A stretch of DNA of 64,000 nt from an uncultured Akkermansia sp. (GTDB taxonomy: Bacteria > Verrucomicrobiota > Verrucomicrobiia > Verrucomicrobiales > Akkermansiaceae). Made by a program: the position numbers and the translations under genes. Below are positions 51,117 to 58,119 of this stretch, piece by piece; the stretch's first letter is position 1, and every line of letters starts with the position of its first letter. Below the pieces are notes generated by a model. That model was given only the letters and a program-made list of their open reading frames with translations, was not told where the DNA came from and did not search any database. The stretch is taken from assembly GCA_905200945.1 (NCBI GenBank), contig CAJKMG010000008.1:1-64000 (forward strand). The letters are read 5' to 3'.

Positions 51117-51144
51117 TTGATTCTCGCCAGGGGCATGCTACAAA
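51117..51144 (+). promoter_or_regulatory. promoter of the lipoprotein gene at 51152
   Basis: TTGATT (51117-51122), a 16-base spacer and an extended -10 TGC-TACAAA (51136-51144) precede the ATG by 7 bases. Confidence 0.5.
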
Positions 51145-51151
51145 GGCACAA

Positions 51152-51730
51152 ATGAATGCCTCTGTTTTCCTGCGGCGCATGCTCCCCATGCTGGCCGCGT
51201 TCCTGATGGCCTCCTGCGGTGATCCTACCGTCTCCTACTGGCAAAAGGCGGCGGACATCAATACGGAATACTCGGAAAAAAGCGACGCACTGGTGCAACG
51301 CCTCCTGAAACTGAAAAAGAACCCTACCCTTCCGGGCCTGGAAGAAAGCAGCAGGGATGCGGCGGACCTGTTGCGGGAAAGGGATGAAGAACTGGCGGAC
51401 CTGAGCACGAAAAACGTGGATCCCGCCGTGACGGCCTACGTGGAAGCAGACCGTAAGCTCTTTGCCAGAGGAAGGGAATTGGCGGAACGCTACCAGCAAT
51501 ACTTTGAAAAATATCTTAAGGGAGGACCGGAATTTACTCCGGATCCTTCCCGGGCCGTCGCCCTCATAGGCCGAGGCCGGCAGGAAATACGCAACATTCT
51601 GGCAGAAGCCCGAAAACTGGAAGAACGGGCTGAAATGCTGAGAAAAGAAAAATCAGCTGAGCTTGAGCAAGAACTTCCTCCGCTGCACTTCCGCCTTCCG
51701 GAATTGAAACAACTGCTATCCAGCCGTTAG
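51152..51730 (+). CDS. hypothetical coiled-coil lipoprotein
   Basis: The 192-residue product has a lipoprotein signal (MLPMLAAFLMASC, lipobox MASC). The mature part is almost wholly charged and helical (Lys/Glu/Leu-rich, for example RDAADLLRERDEELADL and ARKLEERAEMLRKEKSAEL), suggesting a coiled coil. No family is recognised. It lies 86 bp after the second kinase but has its own promoter-like boxes. Confidence 0.78.
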   Translation: MNASVFLRRMLPMLAAFLMASCGDPTVSYWQKAADINTEYSEKSDALVQRLLKLKKNPTLPGLEESSRDAADLLRERDEELADLSTKNVDPAVTAYVEADRKLFARGRELAERYQQYFEKYLKGGPEFTPDPSRAVALIGRGRQEIRNILAEARKLEERAEMLRKEKSAELEQELPPLHFRLPELKQLLSSR

Positions 51731-52042
51731 GAAACATGCACGAACCATTTGCATCAATGCTAAGATACGGCCAGTCTGACAGCGGCCTTTCCACTGCACG
51801 GGCGGACACAACCGGCTCCTGAAACTTTCCCCGTCTCTGTTACGGAAATATCCCTTTCCTGGATTTACAGGAAAAACGAGCCCCCCTGCTGCCCATCATC
51901 GTTTATTTCAGCATTCAAATCTCATTCCCTGAACGCCCCTTAGCACAGGCTCCATAGTTTAAAATTCCAAAGACGAGGTATGTCCCCTCCACAAAAAAGC
52001 CCGTTCATATTTCATGAACGGAGCCGTACCAATTTTTCAAAT
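51731..52042. other. intergenic region, nothing seen
   Basis: About 310 bases between convergent genes. There is no supported ORF, RNA gene or terminator. A short inverted match (TTCATATTTCATGAA-like, near 52003-52018) is too small to interpret. Confidence 0.4.
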
Positions 52043-52618
52043 TCACCTGGGGGTTTGATCAATGACGATAAAATCCTTTTTCCCCACATACTCTCTCCGG
52101 GGACCCGGATCTCCATATCCGTCCCGGAAACGTACTTCCAGTTCGTATATTTTCCCGCTGGCCAGAGGTTGTAAATAGGTCAGCAGCAGGTACACATCCT
52201 TGACGGGCACTTCATGTTTCTCTCCGGGGTTCAGGGTAATAAAGCGCATAAGATTCGCGACACGCTCCATTTGATAGGAGGGAAGATACCATGCCGTTGG
52301 CCTTTTTCCCTTCTTTCCGTTTCCCTGACTCCATATCTTGATGATCATATTCGGCCCGCGTTCCTTGAGAGGATAGAAGTCGTCGAAAAGACGCACAGCC
52401 TTTTCTCCCTTATTGGCAAACACCAGCTTGAAGTCCGGAAAAGCGGCTCTTGGATCGAACGAAGCCTTTTCCATCACCACGGAACATTCAATCCCGTTAT
52501 CGGCCATATCTCCCCATGCAGGAGCATGGAAGAACAGGCTGGCCAAAAGCCCTAAAATTTGGAAGATTTTTTCATTGCAGCGCGAGCTTTTGGGAGAAGG
52601 CGAGAATTTGCGCTTCAT
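52043..52618 (-). CDS. secreted protein of unknown family, rearranged N-terminus (paralogue of next gene)
   Basis: The 191-residue product is a paralogue of the gene at 52757-53296, sharing for example PAWGDMADNG, FPDFKLVF, KGEKAVRLFDDFYPLK, NPGEKHEVPVKD and FRDGYGDPG. Its mature part looks beta-rich. The expected start (ATG at 52573-52575) is out of frame because it is followed by six As rather than seven. Translation must therefore begin 14 codons upstream, in a remnant of another gene (MKRKFSPSPK), giving a longer signal peptide ending APAWG. It may still be exported. Function unknown. Confidence 0.65.
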   Translation of the reverse strand: MKRKFSPSPKSSRCNEKIFQILGLLASLFFHAPAWGDMADNGIECSVVMEKASFDPRAAFPDFKLVFANKGEKAVRLFDDFYPLKERGPNMIIKIWSQGNGKKGKRPTAWYLPSYQMERVANLMRFITLNPGEKHEVPVKDVYLLLTYLQPLASGKIYELEVRFRDGYGDPGPRREYVGKKDFIVIDQTPR

Positions 52619-52756
52619 CGTCGAGTTCCCTTCGTACTTCCCTTCTCCTGGATAGGTTCCTTGTCCATCGTGACGTTGAACGCGACCGCATTGCCACTAG
52701 AGGGATCGTAAGCGTTATTCTCATACTTTAAAGCCACCTTGTAATAAAATGTCTCA
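52619..52756 (-). pseudogene. collapsed remnant of a second copy of the 547-residue gene
   Basis: The minus strand reads FYYKVALKYENNAYDP and AFNVTMDKEPI, then after a frame change GKYEGNSTMKRKFSPSPK, closely matching an internal part of the gene at 53293-54936 (about residues 105-155). Immediately after comes KLALQ and a stop, matching the C-terminal RLTLQ of that gene. The middle (about 390 codons) and the first 100 codons are missing. Confidence 0.7.
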
Positions 52757-53296
52757 CTATCTCCAGGGCGATTGATCGACCACGGAGAAATCTTTTCTTC
52801 CTACATACTTCCTCCGAACACCGGGATCTCCATATCCGTCACGAAAGATTACTTCCAACTCGTAGTTCTCACCATTGATAAGACGGCGAAAAGGCCCAAA
52901 ATAGTGCATCAACAGATACGCATCTTTGATGAGCACTTCATGCTTTTCTCCGGGTTTCAGCGTAATGAAGCTCAAGAAACGTCCTCGTTCAATGCAATAA
53001 TGAGGGTAATATGCTGCTACCTTTTTCTTTTTCTCTTTTGTCAATTTCCAAAAAATCTCTATGGAAATATGCGGACCGTCATCCTTGAGAGGATAGAAGT
53101 CATCGAAAAGACGCACGGTCTTTTCGCCCTTGTTCGTGAACACCAGCTTGAAGTCCGGGAAGGCAGCCCTCGCGTCAAATTCGGTTTTTTCCATCACCAC
53201 GGAGCATTCCACTCCGTTGTCGGCCATGTCCCCCCATGCCGCAGCATGGAGGGACAGGCTTGCCAGAAGTACTAAATACCGGAAGATTTTTTTCAT
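52757..53296 (-). CDS. secreted protein of unknown family
   Basis: From ATG 53296 the product has 179 residues with a normal signal peptide (MKKIFRYLVLLASLSLHAAAWG), then a beta-rich domain with IECSVV-like, FPDFKLVFTNKGEKTVRLFDDFYPLK and FRDGYGDPGVRRKYVG. It overlaps the stop of the larger upstream gene (CAATGA), so translation is coupled. No family is recognised; the fold could be an immunoglobulin-like or protease-inhibitor-like sandwich, which is speculative. Confidence 0.75.
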   Translation of the reverse strand: MKKIFRYLVLLASLSLHAAAWGDMADNGVECSVVMEKTEFDARAAFPDFKLVFTNKGEKTVRLFDDFYPLKDDGPHISIEIFWKLTKEKKKKVAAYYPHYCIERGRFLSFITLKPGEKHEVLIKDAYLLMHYFGPFRRLINGENYELEVIFRDGYGDPGVRRKYVGRKDFSVVDQSPWR

Positions 53297-54936
53297 TGCA
53301 GCGTGAGCCTGGCCGTTGCCCGGAGCCCCCCCAGGAAACAATCCTTACCCTGCTGATTATAGTAGCGCGTTTCCAGTTCACAAGAACATTGTTTCCAGCC
53401 TTCCAGATCGACTTCATCCAGACACACCGGAATCGTGACGCTGTATTCCTGACCGGGTGCAAGCTCCCGGTAGTTCAAGGGTCGCTGGAAGGTCATGGTG
53501 CCAATTTCCCTGTTCAGAACGCGCATTTTCCCCTGTTGCGTCCTCAACACCGTCACGAAAAAGAAATCGGACGTTTCGTCGTTGATTTCATCGGGAATGC
53601 GGACAGGCTCGTTTCCTTCGTTGCAGAAGGAGACTGTAATTTCGCCCTTCATGAAATTGGCAGTGTCCACAATGGAGAGCTTCAGGGAGAACAGTTCCTC
53701 CGCAACGGCCATGCTGCGGGTTTCCCCTTCGCTGACCGGAGGCATGAAACAGGGCGGCTCAATCGTACCGGGCTTTGTGATGAACCTGGGTACATTGCTC
53801 CACCCCATCGCGTCGGCCAGACGAATGACATAGGCGGTTGCCTCGTTCAGGACTTCCTGTCCCGCGCAATAGGGTCTGTCATTGGCATCATCCGGCAACG
53901 CCAGTACATAGGTCGACGTTTCTGTCCAAAGATCCAATGCCATTTCATTGGCAAGAGCCTGCATGAACTTCACGGCTTCATCCATGTTCGGTTCTTTGTC
54001 GCAGGAGATAGTCTGATTTTCAAGCATTTCCTGTATTTTGGAGTCCTTCCAGTAGAACTTGTAGGCATCCTCCCATTGACGGCGGTGGTGTTCTTCGTGG
54101 GCGAGGGAAGCCTGCGGCGTGTGCCATGTTCCAACTTCTGCACGAGATTGATAACCGTTCATTTCGTTGACCGCTTCGGTGGCTTCTTCTTCATTGAGAG
54201 GGGGATCAACATAGGGATTCACGTAAATGCCTTCATACATAGTTAGCTTGGCTCCGGCAGAAACGGAAACAACACGACACCTCCATACGTTTTCCGATTC
54301 ATCTTTGCAAACCGTTACGCAAATCTTAGGTCTCAAGCTACTTACATTGCAGTCACCATTCCCTTCCAAATAGACGGGTTCCGGTTTCTCAAATTCCAGT
54401 TCCACTTCCTTGGATGGCTCACAGGTGATGGTGGATTCCTTTTCAATCGTCCACAATTTAATTTTGGGAGAAGGCGAGAATTCGCGCTTCATCGTCGAGT
54501 TGCCTTCATACTTCCCTTCCGTAATAGGTTTGGTATCCATGGTAACGTTGAATGCAATGGCATTGTTGCTGACGGGGGTGTAGGCGTTGTTGGTCCACGA
54601 CAGGGCCACCTTGTAATAGCCAGCTTTCAGAAACCTGGAATCGGTTTCAATATTCAGCTTGCCGTTGGGTGGTGTCCCATCCTTTTTTATAGCTTGCTCA
54701 CCGGCAATCGTCAGGCTGCCTGTGTCGTCGGCTTCCACGCCGAAATAGTACAAACCGTCACGCTCCACCTTGATGAACATTTCGGGAGCTCCGGTACAGG
54801 TGGCATAATCCGAAGGAGTTCCGTCAAAGCCATATATCATTTCATCAACGCCAAGCGTCTTGTTGATAAGAGGCTCATACCCTTGATAGATGCAGACGGG
54901 ATTAACTGCCTTGTTGATTGGTATATAATTGTTCAT
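53293..54936 (-). CDS. hypothetical protein with PA14-like N-terminus and HEEHH motif
   Basis: The 547-residue product has no signal peptide. Residues about 10-135 resemble a PA14-type beta domain (DGLYYFGVEADDTGSLTI ... FLKAGYYKVAL). A Cys-rich region follows (about 170-230), and then LAHEEHHRRQWEDAYKFYW near residue 278, containing an HExxH zinc-binding pattern, with acidic residues downstream (EMALDLWTE). The C-terminal part (about 430-547) is beta-rich. I do not recognise the family; a zinc peptidase-like activity is a guess. Its stop overlaps the start of the secreted 179-residue gene, and a decayed second copy lies beyond that. Confidence 0.7.
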   Translation of the reverse strand: MNNYIPINKAVNPVCIYQGYEPLINKTLGVDEMIYGFDGTPSDYATCTGAPEMFIKVERDGLYYFGVEADDTGSLTIAGEQAIKKDGTPPNGKLNIETDSRFLKAGYYKVALSWTNNAYTPVSNNAIAFNVTMDTKPITEGKYEGNSTMKREFSPSPKIKLWTIEKESTITCEPSKEVELEFEKPEPVYLEGNGDCNVSSLRPKICVTVCKDESENVWRCRVVSVSAGAKLTMYEGIYVNPYVDPPLNEEEATEAVNEMNGYQSRAEVGTWHTPQASLAHEEHHRRQWEDAYKFYWKDSKIQEMLENQTISCDKEPNMDEAVKFMQALANEMALDLWTETSTYVLALPDDANDRPYCAGQEVLNEATAYVIRLADAMGWSNVPRFITKPGTIEPPCFMPPVSEGETRSMAVAEELFSLKLSIVDTANFMKGEITVSFCNEGNEPVRIPDEINDETSDFFFVTVLRTQQGKMRVLNREIGTMTFQRPLNYRELAPGQEYSVTIPVCLDEVDLEGWKQCSCELETRYYNQQGKDCFLGGLRATARLTLQ

Positions 54937-55318
54937 TGCTATTGTTGTTGTTTACTTTTTGGAAAGACTGAACCATCAGCATTCCGGTATTCTGGCGGCG
55001 TTCCCTGAACCCATCAACACGTTTAACGCGTAGTCCCCCCTCATTCGGAACGAAGAGGAACGACCTCCCCTCTAATTTTACGTGCTGCCGTGAACTTGCA
55101 AAAAAACTCCTGGTGCATTTTTATATCCTGATTCACGCCATTTTGGAACAAAGTTGCTCCATATAGATCTGACAACAGGCACGGGCGGCATTCCGCCGCA
55201 CAATCATGATGCCTTAAAAAACAAGCATTCTCTCCTTCTCTGTCCGTTCCGCCAAAGAAAAAGGCTGTCTCCAAAGAGCCCTTCACTTAAAAACAAGGCA
55301 TCTTTTCCAAAAACGAGA
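54937..55318. other. intergenic region before the tRNA pair
   Basis: About 380 bases without a supported gene. An 81-codon minus-strand ORF (55041-55286) has no domain and no ribosome binding site. This segment should hold the promoter of the 547-residue gene. Confidence 0.4.
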
Positions 55319-55347
55319 TTGACACCCGCGGTTCTTTTCCCTAGTAT
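55319..55347 (+). promoter_or_regulatory. strong promoter of tRNA-Cys/tRNA-Glu
   Basis: Consensus TTGACA (55319-55324) and TAGTAT (55342-55347) are 17 bases apart, 17 bases before tRNA-Cys. Confidence 0.7.
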
Positions 55348-55364
55348 CCGCGCACAACATCAGC

Positions 55365-55439
55365 GGCGGGGTAGCCAAGTGGTAAGGCGACGGTCTGCAA
55401 AATCGTTATTCGCGGGTTCGATTCCCGCTCCCGCCTCCA
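55365..55439 (+). tRNA. tRNA-Cys (GCA anticodon)
   Basis: The acceptor GGCGGGG pairs with TCCCGCC, the anticodon stem ACGGT/ATCGT holds loop CTGCAAA (GCA), the T-arm is GCGGG-TTCGATT-CCCGC, and CCA is encoded. Length 75. Confidence 0.96.
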
Positions 55440-55462
55440 AGATGTTGCCAAAGCCGGTTCAA

Positions 55463-55538
55463 GTCGCGTTCGTCTAGCGGTCCAGGACTCCCGCCTTTCA
55501 CGCGGGCAACACGGGTTCGAGTCCCGTACGCGATGCCA
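55463..55538 (+). tRNA. tRNA-Glu (TTC anticodon)
   Basis: The acceptor GTCGCGT pairs with ACGCGAT (one G-U), the anticodon stem CCCGC/GCGGG holds loop CTTTCAC (TTC), the T-arm is ACGGG-TTCGAGT-CCCGT, and CCA is encoded. It is 23 bp after tRNA-Cys and probably shares its promoter. Confidence 0.96.
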
Positions 55539-55618
55539 GTTTTTCTCTTCTTTCCATCTTGGATCGGAATCTTTTTACGCCATCCCCACGGGATGTTTCT
55601 GGATTTTTTCTCCTGTTG

Positions 55619-55627
55619 TGGTACAAT
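55619..55627 (+). promoter_or_regulatory. extended -10 element before thiS
   Basis: TGG-TACAAT lies 10 bases before the thiS ATG; no good -35 box is visible. Confidence 0.4.
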
Positions 55628-55637
55628 AACTTCCGTC

Positions 55638-55850
55638 ATGGCAGCCCAGAACGATATTATGCTGAACGGAGCCCCGTATGAACTGGCGGAACCCTGTTCC
55701 GTCTCCCGGCTTCTGGAACTTTTGAACATGAAAGGCAAACCCGTCGTCGTGGAACACAACGGGGCCGCGCTCCTGCCGCAGGATTTTTCCCGGGTGACGG
55801 TTTCTTCCGGCGACCGGGTAGAAATCGTCTCCATCGTCGCCGGCGGCTAG
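55638..55850 (+). CDS. thiS: sulfur carrier protein ThiS
   Basis: ThiS is a ubiquitin-like sulfur carrier for thiazole synthesis. The 70-residue product ends in the required Gly-Gly (SIVAGG) and has the family pattern IMLNGAPYELAE, SVSRLLELL and VVVEHNGAALLP. No other thi gene is nearby. The ATG at 55638 is chosen over longer versions that run into tRNA-Glu. It is followed 42 bp later by mutL. Confidence 0.9.
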   Translation: MAAQNDIMLNGAPYELAEPCSVSRLLELLNMKGKPVVVEHNGAALLPQDFSRVTVSSGDRVEIVSIVAGG

Positions 55851-55892
55851 GGTTCCGCTTTCTGGAACAGTCTTTTCCACTCCGTCATCGCC

Positions 55893-57791
55893 ATGCCATC
55901 CATCCACGTCATGTCTCCCACCCTTGCCAGCCAAGTGGCGGCAGGAGAAGTAGTGGAGCGCCCCGCCTCCGTTGTGAAGGAACTGGTGGAAAACAGCCTG
56001 GATGCAGGAGCCAAATTCGTGCGGGTGGAGATACGCCGCGGAGGCGTGGGCATGATCAAGGTGACGGACGACGGCAGCGGCATGTCACGGGCAGATGCCG
56101 AGCTGTGCACCAAACGGCACGCCACCAGCAAACTTTCTTCCCTGGAGGAGCTTTTTGAAATCACACATCTGGGATTCCGCGGAGAGGCTCTGCCCAGTAT
56201 TGCCAGCGTTTCCCGCTTCAAACTCTGTACCAGGCAGCAGCAGGAGCTGGAAGGCTGGGAAATACGTATTGACGGGGGGCTGGAGCACGAACCGAGGAGC
56301 TCAGGCGTCTCTCCCGGCACCGCCATTGAGGTGGCCGACTTGTTTTACAATACTCCAGCGCGTCGCAAGTTTCTCAAATCTGCAGAAACGGAAGCTTCCC
56401 ATGTGGAGCACCAGATACGCCTGCATGCCCTGGCTTATCCCCAAGTACGGTTTGCCTATAAGCGGGACGACCAGCTTGTTTTCGACCTTCCCGCCACAGC
56501 GGATCTGCGCGTCCGCATTTCCGCACTGACGGATGCTGCCACAGCAGCAGCCCTGATTCCGATAGAAACGACCATCGGCCCCGGTATTTCCATCACGGGA
56601 TTCCTGCTTCCTCTTTCCGAAGCCAGGCGCACCAGAAAAGGGCAGTACGTTTTTATGAACACGCGCCCCGTGGAGGACCAGCTCATTAACAGGGCCATTC
56701 GGGACGGCTATGGAGGCTTTCCCTCCGGACTGCATCCGGCGCTTTTTTTGTATATGGAGGTGGAGCCCGCTTTGGTGGACGTCAATGTGCACCCCGCCAA
56801 GAAGGAAGTGAGATTCCGCCGTTCCGCAGACGTGGTCAATACCATTGTGGAAGCCATAGCCAACACTCTTCAAAAGCACGCCCGGCAGGAAATCCACGCT
56901 GCCGCCGCGCCGGAGCCGGAGAGAACTCTTCCTGCCCCTTCTACCACCGCGCCGCATGGGGAAATACCCGCCCGTCCCACCAATCCCGGTTCCGCTTTTC
57001 CGGCGGCCGCCAGACCGGCCCCTGCTTCTTCCGCCGCCCAACCGCCGCTTTCCTCCTCTGCCGGGCAATCCCATGGGCCTGTCCCTCCCCCCACCCTCCG
57101 GGCCATTCCCCTGAAACAGGTTCCCGCCACCCAGGGGAAACTGGATTTTCACCGTCAGAAAGATGAAGAGACGGCACGAAACGCCCATGAAAACGCAGCT
57201 CCAGAAAGGGATGCCTCTGCCGGATTTTCCTATCTGGGAACACTCCGCCAGCAATTCGCCCTGTTTGAAACGCCGGAAGGCCTGGTTCTGATGCATCCCA
57301 AGGCTGCCCGGGAACGCATCATTTTTGAACGGTTGCGCGCACGCCGGGAAGCCCCCATGCCGTCCCAGCAGCTTCTGGATCCGGTGGTGCTGGATCTGGA
57401 CCCGCGGGATTTTGCCGTTATCCGGCAGTTCGCCCCTCATTTTGACCAGGCCGGCATGGCCGTTACGCCCTTTGGCCAGAATACAATCAGAATAGAATCC
57501 ATCCCCGCACTGCTGGAACTGGAAAACGCACGCGCTTTTCTCCTGGAGCTGGCGGACCGTCTCACCCAGTCCGAATTCAGCCGAAATGCCAAACGCATGG
57601 CTTATGAAACCTTCATTGGGGAATTTGCCAGAAAATCCGCCTGGAGGGAGCGCATTTCCCCTCACCGGGCCCCTGCCATCCTAAAGGATTTGCTTGCCTG
57701 TGAAGTGCCGTACTGCACCCCGGGCGGCAAACCCACGCTGGTGAATTATTCCGTTCCGGAAATTAAACGTAAATTCGGCCTACAGGCATAA
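55893..57791 (+). CDS. mutL: DNA mismatch repair protein MutL
   Basis: MutL links MutS mismatch recognition to strand processing. The 632-residue product has the GHKL ATPase domain (about 1-330) with VVKELVENSLDAGA, VTDDGSGM, HATSKLSSLEEL, GFRGEALPSIASV and VNVHPAKKEVRF. A Pro/Ala-rich linker follows (about 335-440), then the C-terminal dimer domain. The endonuclease motif, DQHA-x2-E-x4-E in many bacteria, is replaced by MHPKAARERIIFER, and the later zinc-ligand motif reads CTPGGKPTL, so nuclease activity is probably absent. Length is normal. Confidence 0.95.
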   Translation: MPSIHVMSPTLASQVAAGEVVERPASVVKELVENSLDAGAKFVRVEIRRGGVGMIKVTDDGSGMSRADAELCTKRHATSKLSSLEELFEITHLGFRGEALPSIASVSRFKLCTRQQQELEGWEIRIDGGLEHEPRSSGVSPGTAIEVADLFYNTPARRKFLKSAETEASHVEHQIRLHALAYPQVRFAYKRDDQLVFDLPATADLRVRISALTDAATAAALIPIETTIGPGISITGFLLPLSEARRTRKGQYVFMNTRPVEDQLINRAIRDGYGGFPSGLHPALFLYMEVEPALVDVNVHPAKKEVRFRRSADVVNTIVEAIANTLQKHARQEIHAAAAPEPERTLPAPSTTAPHGEIPARPTNPGSAFPAAARPAPASSAAQPPLSSSAGQSHGPVPPPTLRAIPLKQVPATQGKLDFHRQKDEETARNAHENAAPERDASAGFSYLGTLRQQFALFETPEGLVLMHPKAARERIIFERLRARREAPMPSQQLLDPVVLDLDPRDFAVIRQFAPHFDQAGMAVTPFGQNTIRIESIPALLELENARAFLLELADRLTQSEFSRNAKRMAYETFIGEFARKSAWRERISPHRAPAILKDLLACEVPYCTPGGKPTLVNYSVPEIKRKFGLQA

Positions 57792-58119
57792 GGGAACCTT
57801 GTTTTCCGGAAAACAGGCTGAAACGCTGCAAGATTTTACGGCAAACGGAAAATATGCAGCCAAAGACGGATTGATGCCCGCTTCTGCGGTATATTATTTT
57901 CCCTTACCGATACTCAGTTTTATTTCAGCCGCAGCAAGGGCCGGAAACTCTCCCTGGCAACAGGGAGCATTTTACCCTGTCCGGCTACGGACACCTTTTC
58001 CGTCTTGTCCGCCAGAACTCTGGCATTCGGACGCATCCTCCCGCATACAACAGGGAGCTTGCTCTTGGCAAGGAAGTTTCCCGCGTTTATACTGCAGCCT
58101 TCCAGATAAATTCCCAGTC
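57792..58119. other. intergenic region with hairpin and promoter
   Basis: About 330 bases with no gene start of its own, although the downstream frame is open across it. It contains a CTCCCTG/CAGGGAG hairpin with loop GCAA (57950-57967) and, near the end, the promoter listed separately. Confidence 0.5.
58065..58093 (+). promoter_or_regulatory. promoter of the O-antigen-ligase-like gene
   Basis: TTGGCA (58065-58070) and TATACT (58088-58093) are 17 bases apart, 26 bases before the ATG at 58120. Confidence 0.6.
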
